From CAZVLE01 sp964627855 (lineage in GTDB: Bacteria; Bacillota; Dethiobacteria; DTU022), in the NCBI GenBank assembly GCA_964627855.1, contig CAZVLE010000135.1, forward strand, positions 1-8,969: 8,969 nt of DNA, written 5' to 3'. The notes under the pieces are model-generated. The model made no database searches and was not told where the DNA came from. It saw only the letters and a program-made list of their open reading frames with translations. The position numbers and the translations under genes were made by a program. Positions within the stretch are counted from its first letter, which is position 1, and every line of letters begins with the position of its first letter. Of the stretch, positions 1 to 6,654 are shown one piece after another.

Positions 1-2
1 TT

Positions 3-31
3 TTTACAAATAACTCCAAATGTGCTATAAT
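3..31 (+). promoter_or_regulatory. Promoter of the asparagine-synthetase-like operon
   Basis: A -35 box TTTACA (3-8) is followed by a 17-bp spacer and a perfect -10 box TATAAT (26-31). A TG one base upstream of the -10 box (23-24) makes it an extended -10 promoter. The predicted transcription start is near 37-39, so the leader before the first gene would be only about 50 nt. Spacing and match are close to the sigma-A consensus. The call rests on sequence match only. Confidence 0.8.
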
Positions 32-39
32 AAACGCAG

Positions 40-61
40 GTCTTCTACATCGGTAGAAGAC
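40..61 (+). promoter_or_regulatory. Stem-loop at the 5' end of the leader
   Basis: GTCTTCTAC (40-48) and GTAGAAGAC (53-61) are perfect reverse complements around a 4-nt ATCG loop. A G-U pair (39/62) can extend the stem. It starts almost at the predicted transcription start and ends 11 nt before the AGGAG ribosome binding site. There is no U-tract after it, so it is not a classic terminator. It may be a 5'-end mRNA stabiliser, or as DNA a repressor palindrome just downstream of the promoter. The structure is seen; the role is inferred. Confidence 0.6.
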
Positions 62-86
62 TAATAATTTACAGGAGTTGACAATA

Positions 87-1541
87 ATGTCCGGTTTGAT
101 TGCTGTTTACAGTGATAAAGGTGAAGACGCGGACCTTGACCCGCTTATAGATCGAGTCAGGTTTCGCGGGACCTGCAGGGAAGTAGAAACCGAACTTACT
201 TCTTGCGGTCTGGCAGTTTTGAGCAGTAGCGCCTATAAAGGAGAATGTGACCATTCAGCAGCCCTGGACGGCTATATGGTGTTTTCTGAAGAGGAAGGGA
301 AAGTATTACATGGCAGTGAAGGCGAAAATAGATTTTGTAAACTTTTTGATAAAGAAGGCCTTTCCTGTTTTGAAAACATCGAGGGTGAATTTGCTGTTGC
401 TTACTTTGGTGAAAATGGCGATTGCCTCATTGCCAGGGATCCCTTTGGCGTAAAACCACTTTATTATACCAAAAAGGCAGGGGTTCTCTATATTGCCCCG
501 GAAATAAAAGCGCTCATTGATTTAAAAAGCCCGATCAAGGAAGTCCCCCCGGGTAGTTATTATGACAATGGCAATGGCTGGGTCAAGTATTATGAAGTGC
601 CTGAGGTTGTTAAAAAGCATTCGCTGACCCTACCGGAAGCAGAAGAAAAAATGCGCCACCTGCTTTATCTTGCCGTTGAAGAGAGAATTGCCGGTGTGGA
701 AAATCTGGGTGTCTATTTGAGTGGAGGCCTTGACAGCAGCGTTGTGGCAGCCCTGGCTGCCGAGATATCAGAGCAAGAGATCTCTACTTATACCGTGGGG
801 GTGAAGGGAAGCGAAGATATCGAGTATGCTTCCATAGTTGCCGAGCGTATCGGCGCGAAACCCCATGTTTATACCTATGATCTTGCTGAAATGCTCGAGG
901 TCTTACCGGATGTCATCTATCATCTTGAATCTTTTGATTGCGCTTATGTACGCTCGGCGATTCCAAATTTTATTGCTGCCCGCTATGCTGCCTCAGACGG
1001 GCGCAGGGTAATGCTGACAGGTGAGGGTTCTGATGAAATATTTGCCGGTTACAGTTACCTTAAGACTCTTGAATCAGAAAAAGAGATTGCCAATGAAATA
1101 GAAGGGTTCCTTAAAACCTTGAGCCGGACAGGTTTGCAAAGAGTCGATCGCATGAATTCGGCCCATGGTTTAGATTGCCGGGTGCCTTTCTTAAAGCCGG
1201 CTTTACTGGAACTGGTGCGTCAGTTTCCGATGCAGTGGAAGCTGCACAATGGGGAGGATGAACAGGTCGATAAGTGGATTTTAAGGAAAGCTTTTGTCGC
1301 TGAACTGGGCAGCAAAGTGGCCTGGAGGGAAAAGCAGCAGTTTGACCAGGGTTCAGGTTCAGCCGAAATGCTGGCTGCCGTTGCTGAAGAAATAATCAGC
1401 GATGTTGAATATGCCGAGGAATCAGCCCGGGCTCCTGTAGCGGTGAGAAATAAGGAAGAGCTTTACTATTACCGGATATTCAGAAGCTTTTACCCTGAAT
1501 CTGTTTTACCCCTCGTCGGGCGTTGGACTAAGACGGGCTAA
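87..1541 (+). CDS. Asparagine synthetase-like protein with a degenerate glutaminase domain
   Basis: This 484-residue protein belongs to the AsnB family, which makes asparagine from aspartate, ATP and nitrogen in the cytoplasm. The C-terminal synthetase domain looks intact: PP-loop SGGLDSS (212-218), TGEGSDEIFAGY (311-322), CRVPFL (364-369) and WREKQQF (413-419) all line up with E. coli AsnB. The N-terminal class II amidotransferase domain is present but lacks its catalytic residues. Residue 2 is Ser instead of the nucleophilic Cys, the Arg-containing RLSI motif and the NGEIYN motif are missing, and GSD reads GSE. The later part (RDPFGVKPLYY, 118-127) is normal. It is shorter than E. coli AsnB (554) because it lacks the C-terminal tail. 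I chose the ATG with AGGAG 9 nt upstream over an upstream in-frame TTG at 78 that abuts that site. It probably uses free ammonia; another amide or lactam substrate is possible. Confidence 0.85.
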   Translation: MSGLIAVYSDKGEDADLDPLIDRVRFRGTCREVETELTSCGLAVLSSSAYKGECDHSAALDGYMVFSEEEGKVLHGSEGENRFCKLFDKEGLSCFENIEGEFAVAYFGENGDCLIARDPFGVKPLYYTKKAGVLYIAPEIKALIDLKSPIKEVPPGSYYDNGNGWVKYYEVPEVVKKHSLTLPEAEEKMRHLLYLAVEERIAGVENLGVYLSGGLDSSVVAALAAEISEQEISTYTVGVKGSEDIEYASIVAERIGAKPHVYTYDLAEMLEVLPDVIYHLESFDCAYVRSAIPNFIAARYAASDGRRVMLTGEGSDEIFAGYSYLKTLESEKEIANEIEGFLKTLSRTGLQRVDRMNSAHGLDCRVPFLKPALLELVRQFPMQWKLHNGEDEQVDKWILRKAFVAELGSKVAWREKQQFDQGSGSAEMLAAVAEEIISDVEYAEESARAPVAVRNKEELYYYRIFRSFYPESVLPLVGRWTKTG

Positions 1542-1560
1542 CTCCGGAAGGAAGACCTGA

Positions 1561-2214
1561 ATGAAGTACGGGGCTATTATTTTCGACCTTGACGGCACCT
1601 TGCTGGATACCCTGCAAGATCTGGCCTTATCGGTTAATGCCGTTTTGAAAGAGCATGGCTTGCAGGAACATCCTGTTGATGCCTACCGTTATTATGTTGG
1701 CGATGGTATTGATGTTCTGGTTGAGCGGGCTTTCCCGGCGCTGTTCATAGAAGAGGTTAAGCTTGATAATATTGTCAGGGCAGTTAAAGGTGAATACAGC
1801 CGGCGCTGGGCGGATCATACCGTGCCCTATCCCGGCATTCCTGAATTATTAAGTTTTCTGCAGGAGAATTCAATCCCCAAAGCGATATTTTCCAATAAAC
1901 CGCATGAGTTTGCTCTGCTCACCGTGGAAACGCTGCTCCCCGACTGGGATTTCGTTGAGATTCGCGGTATTGGGGCAGAGACGCCACGTAAGCCTGACCC
2001 GGAAGGTGCTTTGCGAATTGCAGAAATGCTCGGTCTTGAGCCCGGGACCATCGTCTACCTGGGGGATACAGACACAGATATGAAAACAGCTGTCAGGGGA
2101 GGTTTTTTCCCGGTGGGGGCGCTGTGGGGCTTCCGCCCGGCCGCTGAACTGAAGAAAGGCGGGGCCGAATTCCTGGCTGAAAACCCATTGGATCTTGTGG
2201 CTATTTTTAAGTAG
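1561..2214 (+). CDS. HAD-family phosphatase, phosphoglycolate phosphatase-like
   Basis: This 217-residue HAD hydrolase has a helical cap between motifs I and II, the layout of phosphoglycolate phosphatases (Gph/PGP) and beta-phosphoglucomutase relatives. Motif I is FDLDGTLLDT with nucleophile D9 and acid D11. Motif II is Ser111 in IFSNK, motif III is Lys144 in PRKPDP, and motif IV is GDTDTD (168-173). The C-terminal GFRPAAELKKGGAEFL resembles Gph proteins. The usual role would be removal of 2-phosphoglycolate or another small phosphate ester, but HAD substrates cannot be read from motifs alone. The ATG lies 6 nt after GGAAGGAAG and 19 nt after the preceding stop, so it is probably co-transcribed with the asparagine-synthetase-like gene. 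The family is certain; the substrate is not. Confidence 0.85.
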   Translation: MKYGAIIFDLDGTLLDTLQDLALSVNAVLKEHGLQEHPVDAYRYYVGDGIDVLVERAFPALFIEEVKLDNIVRAVKGEYSRRWADHTVPYPGIPELLSFLQENSIPKAIFSNKPHEFALLTVETLLPDWDFVEIRGIGAETPRKPDPEGALRIAEMLGLEPGTIVYLGDTDTDMKTAVRGGFFPVGALWGFRPAAELKKGGAEFLAENPLDLVAIFK

Positions 2215-2237
2215 CCCTGGTGGAGGTAGGTATAAGT

Positions 2238-2942
2238 TTGCAGACGGCATACGTTGTAGATTTTGATGGAACAATTACTACCACTGATATATCATCGGAA
2301 CTCGCTGCCTATTATGGAGGCAGTGCTTTTATGGAAATAGAACAAAGGTACCGGAATCGTGAGATACCGATCCGCATCTGGTTAAGGGAAATAGGCAAGT
2401 TGCTCCCCGCCGATCTGGAACTGTTAAAAGATCAATCACAGCAGTGGGCGGTTATCAGACCCGGTTTTGACCTTTTTTTAGAAAAGGCCAGGCAGAAAGG
2501 CAGCCCGGTAATTATAGCCAGTGATGGCTTTGGTTTTTACATCGAACCGATTCTGCAGCGGGAAAAACTACTCGGGCAGATTGAATGTATCTACCGCAAT
2601 GAAACCTATATCAATGAACAGGGCATAATTGAGGTTAAAAACCCTCATGCTCATAAAAGTTGCCCAGTTTGCGGCAATTGTAAGGCTGCCCATGTAGTCA
2701 GGTTGAAAGAAGAAGGTTACTCTATAATCTACATTGGTGACGGCAGCAATGATCGTTTCGGGGCTTCATGGAGTGATCATGTCTGCGCCCGTGATAGGCT
2801 GGCTGAACTGTGTCGTGAATATGGCTTTGTCTACTCGCAATGGTACGATTTTTACGATATTATAAAGATTGACGAACCTGGATTATCAGATCGCTCAAAA
2901 GGCGCTTTATGTCTGCCAATGGGTGACGGAGTCATCACCTGA
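2238..2942 (+). CDS. MtnX-like HAD-IB phosphatase
   Basis: This 234-residue HAD phosphatase resembles MtnX, which dephosphorylates 2-hydroxy-3-keto-5-methylthiopentenyl-1-phosphate in methionine salvage, and matches its usual length (about 235). Motif I is DFDGTITTTD (8-17), motif II Ser95 in ASDG, motif III Lys149, and motif IV GDGSND (167-172). CPVCGNCK (142-149) matches the cysteine-rich stretch before the motif III Lys in MtnX proteins. The tail CARDRLAELCREYG (183-196) is also MtnX-like. No other methionine-salvage gene is in the window, so a true MtnX role is unproven and another substrate is plausible. I chose the TTG at 2238 because GGAGGTAGG (2222-2230) precedes it and motif I then begins at residue 8. 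An in-frame GTG at 2220 would give 240 residues but overlaps that ribosome binding site. Confidence 0.8.
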   Translation: MQTAYVVDFDGTITTTDISSELAAYYGGSAFMEIEQRYRNREIPIRIWLREIGKLLPADLELLKDQSQQWAVIRPGFDLFLEKARQKGSPVIIASDGFGFYIEPILQREKLLGQIECIYRNETYINEQGIIEVKNPHAHKSCPVCGNCKAAHVVRLKEEGYSIIYIGDGSNDRFGASWSDHVCARDRLAELCREYGFVYSQWYDFYDIIKIDEPGLSDRSKGALCLPMGDGVIT

Positions 2943-2984
2943 GTAATTTGAGACAACCTGTTCTAAGTTCGGTGGTGTTTGACC

Positions 2985-3734
2985 ATGCAGTATCTTGGAC
3001 AAATAGAATTTCTGGCTGACCTGATCCGGGAACATGACCGTGTCTATGTTCTTACCGGGGCCGGGGTCAGTACTGACAGCGGTATTCCCGACTTTCGTTC
3101 TCCGGGGACAGGGCTCTGGGAAAAAATAGATCCCATTGCTGTATCATCGGCTGACACCCTTTCTAACAATCCACGCCTTTTCTATGAGGCCGGTTTTAGC
3201 CGTTTTGCCAAAATTTCGCTGGCTGAACCGAACCCGGGGCACCTTAAGCTTGCTGAAATGGAAAAGAAGGGTTTTATAAAGGGCCTCATTACCCAAAATA
3301 TCGATGGCCTGCATGTCAAGGCCGGCTCAAAGAATGTCTGGGAGGTTCATGGACATCTGCGGACCGGCTATTGCCTGGAGTGCAAGAAAGAATACCCCTT
3401 TGAAGAATTGGTTCAGCAGGTAGAGCTGAAGAGAATACCCCCTGTCTGTCAAAGCTGTTTTGGCATGCTTAGGCCTGATGTAGTGCTCTTTGGCGATCCG
3501 ATGCCCGATTTTTTCGTGGATCTTTACCAGAAGATCGAAAAAGAGTGTGACCTGATGATTGTTGTCGGTAGCAGCCTGGTTGTCTATCCTGTAGCCGAGT
3601 TGCCGCGGCTGGCAGAGCAACTGGCTATTATTAATCTGCAGCCCACTGATTACGATCAGGTTTCTGAGGTTGTAATCAGGGGAAACAGCAGCAAGGTTTT
3701 AAAGGACCTGGCTCATAACCTGGTGAGGGGCTAG
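2985..3734 (+). CDS. cobB: SIR2-family NAD-dependent protein deacylase (sirtuin)
   Basis: This 249-residue sirtuin removes acyl groups from protein lysines using NAD+ and releases nicotinamide and O-acyl-ADP-ribose. All family landmarks are present: GAGVST (25-30), GIPDFRS (33-39), TQNID (103-107), catalytic His122 in EVHG, a four-cysteine zinc site (C130, C133, C155, C158), the GSS loop (195-197) and SLVVYP (197-202). It resembles Thermotoga maritima Sir2 throughout, including the short N-terminus. I do not see the Tyr/Arg pair that marks desuccinylase-type (SIRT5-like) enzymes, so deacetylation is the most likely activity. The ATG follows a GGTGGTG site; an in-frame TTG six bases upstream is less likely. 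It is probably the last gene of the first operon, since a new promoter follows. The symbol could equally be npdA, srtN or sir2. Confidence 0.93.
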   Translation: MQYLGQIEFLADLIREHDRVYVLTGAGVSTDSGIPDFRSPGTGLWEKIDPIAVSSADTLSNNPRLFYEAGFSRFAKISLAEPNPGHLKLAEMEKKGFIKGLITQNIDGLHVKAGSKNVWEVHGHLRTGYCLECKKEYPFEELVQQVELKRIPPVCQSCFGMLRPDVVLFGDPMPDFFVDLYQKIEKECDLMIVVGSSLVVYPVAELPRLAEQLAIINLQPTDYDQVSEVVIRGNSSKVLKDLAHNLVRG

Positions 3735-3785
3735 CAGGCATTTTACACGAAAAGGTCCCGCCAATCTGAAATGTTCCTTTAACTG

Positions 3786-3813
3786 TTTATATTATCCTCA
3801 CAAATGATATAAT
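3786..3813 (+). promoter_or_regulatory. Extended -10 promoter before the GNAT gene
   Basis: A perfect TATAAT (3808-3813) is preceded by TG one base away (3805-3806), forming an extended -10 element. The -35 region is poor; the best candidate is TTTATA (3786-3791) at 16 bp. Transcription would start near 3820, about 20 nt before the GTG start. This sits in the 105-bp gap after the sirtuin and makes the following four genes a separate transcription unit. I see no convincing terminator between the sirtuin stop and this promoter, so read-through is possible. Confidence 0.7.
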
Positions 3814-3839
3814 AGCCGTTGGTAAAAAGGAGTGAAAAA

Positions 3840-4241
3840 GTGCGCCTGAACTTTGTAGAAAATCCTTCTCTCGATCCCGCTGCAGTGGCAGCGCTCAGGG
3901 TGGCAGTCGGCTGGGATGCCCGCGAGGAACAGCTGGAGAAGGTTATGGGTTCTACATACTTGTCGGTCGCCTGTTTTGACGATGACCTGCTGGTCGGTTT
4001 TGTCGATGTTCTTAGTGATGGTGTGGATGATGCCCTTATCCGCAGCCTGATGGTTCATTCCGCCTACCAGGGAGAAGGTATAGCTCTGGAACTCCTGAGT
4101 ATAGTGATTGATAGGCTTAAGAGCGCCCGAATCAAGACCATTAATGTCTTGTTTGAACAGGAGCTGGCTCCTTTGTACCAGAAGGCTGGGTTTAGGATTG
4201 TTAGCGGAGGCTTAATTGATACCGAAAAAGAAGGGTTTTGA
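3840..4241 (+). CDS. GNAT-family N-acetyltransferase
   Basis: This 133-residue single-domain protein has the Gcn5-related acetyltransferase fold, which moves an acetyl group from acetyl-CoA to an amine. The acetyl-CoA-binding motif A runs from LMVHSAYQGEGIALELL (70-86), with Q77-G78-E79-G80-I81-A82 as the pyrophosphate-binding loop. LYQKAGFRI (112-120) is the usual C-terminal GNAT motif. The acceptor cannot be predicted; small amines, amino acids, antibiotics or protein lysines are all possible. The GTG start sits 7 nt after AAGGAG (3827-3832). An in-frame TTG at 3819 falls at the predicted transcription start and so is unlikely. It is the first gene of the second operon and lies 6 bp before the CBS gene. 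Confidence 0.85.
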   Translation: MRLNFVENPSLDPAAVAALRVAVGWDAREEQLEKVMGSTYLSVACFDDDLLVGFVDVLSDGVDDALIRSLMVHSAYQGEGIALELLSIVIDRLKSARIKTINVLFEQELAPLYQKAGFRIVSGGLIDTEKEGF

Positions 4242-4247
4242 TTCGAA

Positions 4248-4676
4248 ATGAATATAGCTTTTTTCCTTACGCCGAAACATGAAGTGGTTTGTCTGAGTTC
4301 AAAAACAACCATGCGTCAAGCCCTGGAGAGGATGGAGCACCACAGTTATACGGCCGTGCCAATGATCGACGAAAACGGCTGTTATGCGGGAACGATCACC
4401 GAAGGCGATCTGCTCTGGAAACTGAAGAATAGCCCTGGCCTGGATCTTAATGGCATGGAAAAGATCCTGCTGAAAGATGTTACCATGTACACGGAAAACA
4501 AACCGGTCAGGATCGATTCCCGTATTGTTGATTTGCTGTTACTGGCCAGCGAACAGAACTTTGTTCCCGTGGTTGACGATCAGGATATTTTTATCGGCAT
4601 TGTCAGGCGCAGGGAGATTATTGAATACTGCTCCGAACTGATCAAAGAAAGAGAATCACAGGAAATTAATAATTGA
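4248..4676 (+). CDS. Two-CBS-domain protein, DarB/CbpB-like
   Basis: This 142-residue protein consists almost entirely of a tandem CBS pair (roughly residues 8-60 and 78-130), a module that usually binds adenine nucleotides. YTAVPMIDENGCYAGTI (34-50) and NFVPVVDDQDIFIGIVRR (104-121) are the characteristic strand-turn-strand cores. Length and layout resemble Bacillus DarB (YkuL) and Listeria CbpB, which bind c-di-AMP and act on partner proteins such as Rel and, for DarB, pyruvate carboxylase. That resemblance is from memory and moderate, so the ligand here could be AMP, ATP or c-di-AMP. There is no enzyme domain and no membrane segment. The start codon lies only 6 nt after the GNAT stop with a distant AAGAAGG site, suggesting translational coupling. 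Confidence 0.85.
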   Translation: MNIAFFLTPKHEVVCLSSKTTMRQALERMEHHSYTAVPMIDENGCYAGTITEGDLLWKLKNSPGLDLNGMEKILLKDVTMYTENKPVRIDSRIVDLLLLASEQNFVPVVDDQDIFIGIVRRREIIEYCSELIKERESQEINN

Positions 4677-4692
4677 GGAGGGCGCTTCAATT

Positions 4693-5874
4693 ATGGGCAG
4701 AGATGGGAACGAATACCCTCTGGATATGAGTAAAGCGCTTAAACTTGGCCAGGTCAAGCCCTTTCTGGCCATGGAAATTCTTGAAAAGGCGCAACAGCTT
4801 GAAGCGGCCGGGGCAGACATTGTTCATATGGAAGTAGGAGAACCGGGTGGAGAGACTCCTGAGGCCATCAAGGAAGCTGTCGTGGAAGCGCTGCGAAATA
4901 ATGATACCGGTTATACTCACAGTCTTGGTAAGCCTGAACTGCGCCGCGAGATAGCCCTCTATTACAATCGGCTCTACGGGGTCAAGGTTGACCCCGAGCA
5001 GGTCATAGTTACCTCGGGTTCTTCACCGGCCATGCTGCTGGCTTTTTCGGCACTGCTGGATAGTGGTGACCAGCTGATCATGTCAGATCCCTATTATGCC
5101 TGTTATCCCAATTTTGTCTATTATGTCGGAGCGGAACCGTTGCCGGTTCCGGCTCGTGAAAAAGATGGTTTTCGCTTTCTTGCTTCCGAAATCAGGAAAA
5201 GCCTTAACCCGCGGGTAAAGGGAATTTTGATCAATTCACCGGCCAACCCAACCGGAGCAGTATTGGGAAAAAGTGAACTCGAGGAAATAGCAGATCTGGA
5301 TACTTACGTAATCTCTGATGAAGTTTACCATGGTTTGAATTACAGCGGCAAAGATCATTCCATTTTAGAATTTACCGATCGTGCCTTTGTCATAAACGGC
5401 TTTTCCAAGCGCAATATCATGACCGGCTGGCGACTCGGCTATCTTATCGCCCCGGAAATGTTTATCAGGGATATGCAAAAGTTGCAGCAAAATCTTTTTA
5501 TCTGCGCCTGCTCTTTTATCCAGGCTGCCGGTATTGTCGCCCTGCAAGAAAGTGAAGAAGTTTTGGAAGACCGTTTTGGCTGTTATAATGACCGCCGCCT
5601 CTACCTCTATGATACCCTGCAGCAGATGGGTATCGCTCCGGCCAGTCCTCCGGACGGCGCTTTTTATATGCTTGCCAATGTTAAAAAGTATACGGGTGAC
5701 TCTTATGCTTTTGCCTTGCGTATTCTTGAAGAAGCCGGGGTGGCCTTAACACCGGGCATCGATTTTGGCCCGGGAGCTGAAGGTTACCTGCGGATATCTT
5801 ATGCCTGTTCGATGGAAACGCTAAAAGAAGGTTTAAGCCGCCTGGAGAAGTTTCTGGCCAGGCTCCAACCCTGA
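4693..5874 (+). CDS. PLP-dependent class I/II aminotransferase
   Basis: This 393-residue protein is a fold-type I aminotransferase that moves an amino group between an amino acid and a 2-oxo acid. The active-site set is complete: SGSSPAML (108-115) in the phosphate-binding area, SDPYYACYPN (131-140), Asn185 in NSPANPTG, Asp209 and Tyr212 in SDEVYHG, the PLP-binding Lys239 in FSKRNIMTGWR, and the substrate-carboxylate Arg367 in YLRISYA. It falls near the aspartate/alanine aminotransferase-like group, but substrate specificity cannot be read directly. The N-terminal motif usually seen as GEPDFDTP reads GEPGGETP (49-56). The ATG follows a strong GAGGAGGG site (4675-4682) that overlaps the stop of the CBS gene, so the two are probably co-translated. 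Asparagine and aspartate chemistry elsewhere in the window makes an amino-acid role likely. Confidence 0.9.
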   Translation: MGRDGNEYPLDMSKALKLGQVKPFLAMEILEKAQQLEAAGADIVHMEVGEPGGETPEAIKEAVVEALRNNDTGYTHSLGKPELRREIALYYNRLYGVKVDPEQVIVTSGSSPAMLLAFSALLDSGDQLIMSDPYYACYPNFVYYVGAEPLPVPAREKDGFRFLASEIRKSLNPRVKGILINSPANPTGAVLGKSELEEIADLDTYVISDEVYHGLNYSGKDHSILEFTDRAFVINGFSKRNIMTGWRLGYLIAPEMFIRDMQKLQQNLFICACSFIQAAGIVALQESEEVLEDRFGCYNDRRLYLYDTLQQMGIAPASPPDGAFYMLANVKKYTGDSYAFALRILEEAGVALTPGIDFGPGAEGYLRISYACSMETLKEGLSRLEKFLARLQP

Positions 5875-5899
5875 ATGGCGGGAAAGGGAGGTCTCGGCA

Positions 5900-6556
5900 G
5901 TGTCCCTGAAGCGAGTGGTCATTATAGCCAACGGTGATCTTGGCGACTTAAACTTTCACCGTAACCTCCTAAAGGCCGATGATTATATTATCTCTGTCAA
6001 CGGCGGCACTGCTCATGCTCTCTCGCTTGGTTTCGAGCCCACTTTAATAGTCGGTGATCTTGATTCTTTATCTTCAGAGCAAAAAGCTGAATTAAGCAAC
6101 CTTGGGTCAGACCTGGCCAGGCACTCAACTGAAAAGGAAAAGTCAGACCTCGAGCTGGCCCTTGACCGGGCTATCGGAATGAAGCCTGCTGAAATACTAA
6201 TAATTGGCGCTCTCGGCGGACAAAGAACCGACCATGCTTTGATCAACCTCCTGCTCTTGAAAATGCCCCTTGATGCCGGTATCCCAGCTTCAATTGTCGA
6301 TGAAAACCAGGAAATCTACCTTACACGTGACCGGATCACGATTAACGGTGAACCAGGGGACTATCTTTCCCTTTTTCCCCTTGGCGAAGAGGCAGGCGGC
6401 ATTGTTACTGAAAACCTGAAGTATCCCCTCAACAAGGAAACCCTTCACTTCGCCTCAACACGCGGCCTGAGCAACGAACTGATTGCTGGTAGCGCAACTG
6501 TAAGGGTGCGCTCGGGCCTTTTACTGCTGATCAAAACTAAACAAGAAGCTGTTTAA
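5900..6556 (+). CDS. thiN: Thiamine pyrophosphokinase
   Basis: This 218-residue protein matches thiamine pyrophosphokinase (ThiN/TPK), which transfers pyrophosphate from ATP to thiamine to make thiamine diphosphate. Signature motifs are NGGTAHAL (34-41), VGDLDSLS (51-58), TEKEKSDLELAL (77-88), GALGGQRTDHALIN (103-116) in the catalytic domain, and STRGLSNEL (186-194) in the C-terminal thiamine-binding domain. Length fits the bacterial family (about 210-220). The GTG start lies 7 nt after AGGGAGGT and 25 nt after the aminotransferase stop, so it should share that transcript. The route suggests salvage of external thiamine; no other thiamine gene and no TPP riboswitch is visible here. The aminotransferase upstream does not use thiamine diphosphate, so the pairing looks like simple co-location. 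Confidence 0.93.
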   Translation: MSLKRVVIIANGDLGDLNFHRNLLKADDYIISVNGGTAHALSLGFEPTLIVGDLDSLSSEQKAELSNLGSDLARHSTEKEKSDLELALDRAIGMKPAEILIIGALGGQRTDHALINLLLLKMPLDAGIPASIVDENQEIYLTRDRITINGEPGDYLSLFPLGEEAGGIVTENLKYPLNKETLHFASTRGLSNELIAGSATVRVRSGLLLLIKTKQEAV

Positions 6557-6592
6557 TCCAGATTTGGACCAGAGAGATACGATTATTTTGGG

Positions 6593-6619
6593 CAAACAGC
6601 CTATTAGATAGGTTGTTTG
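6593..6619 (+). repeat. 27-bp inverted repeat between thiN and iclR
   Basis: Two 12-nt arms (6593-6604 and 6608-6619) surround a 3-nt centre, with a single G-T mismatch (6599/6613) that would pair as G-U in RNA. The inner part is CCTAT-TAG-ATAGG. The following bases are fairly U-rich in RNA (UUCUAUCUUG), so it may act as a weak rho-independent terminator for the thiN operon. It also contains the CTAT-N3-ATAG palindrome seen again at 6642-6652 and 7665-7675, so it may equally be a regulator binding site. Both roles could hold. Confidence 0.55.
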
Positions 6620-6639
6620 TTCTATCTTGATAAATCCGG

Positions 6640-6654
6640 TTCTATATGATAGAA
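6640..6654. promoter_or_regulatory. Probable operator palindrome upstream of iclR
   Basis: TTCTAT-ATG-ATAGAA is a perfect 15-bp inverted repeat. Its length resembles known IclR-family operators, which are about 15-bp palindromes with TTC/GAA-like ends. A partial copy, GTTCTATCTTGAT, begins exactly 20 bp upstream (6619), and the 6593-6619 repeat is centred 41 bp away, close to four helical turns. It overlaps a weak possible promoter (TTGATA at 6627-6632, TAGAAA at 6650-6655), consistent with autoregulation. Which protein binds it is inferred. Confidence 0.55.

Noticed and set aside
1827..2274. Reverse-strand open frames across the first HAD gene
   Set aside because: They lie opposite a clear HAD gene with all four motifs, have no ribosome binding site of note and encode no recognisable domain.
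2661..2684. CPVCGNCK as a rubredoxin-like or zinc-finger module in the MtnX-like protein
   Set aside because: It sits exactly at the HAD motif III Lys and matches the cysteine-rich stretch expected in MtnX-like proteins; there is no second cysteine pair to complete a finger.
3735..3785. Terminator after the sirtuin gene
   Set aside because: Only a 5-bp AAAGG/CCTTT pairing with a 20-nt loop is present, and no T-run of useful length follows.
5875..5899. TPP riboswitch before the thiamine pyrophosphokinase gene
   Set aside because: The gap is only 25 bp and is mostly ribosome binding site; there is no room for the aptamer and no THI-box sequence.
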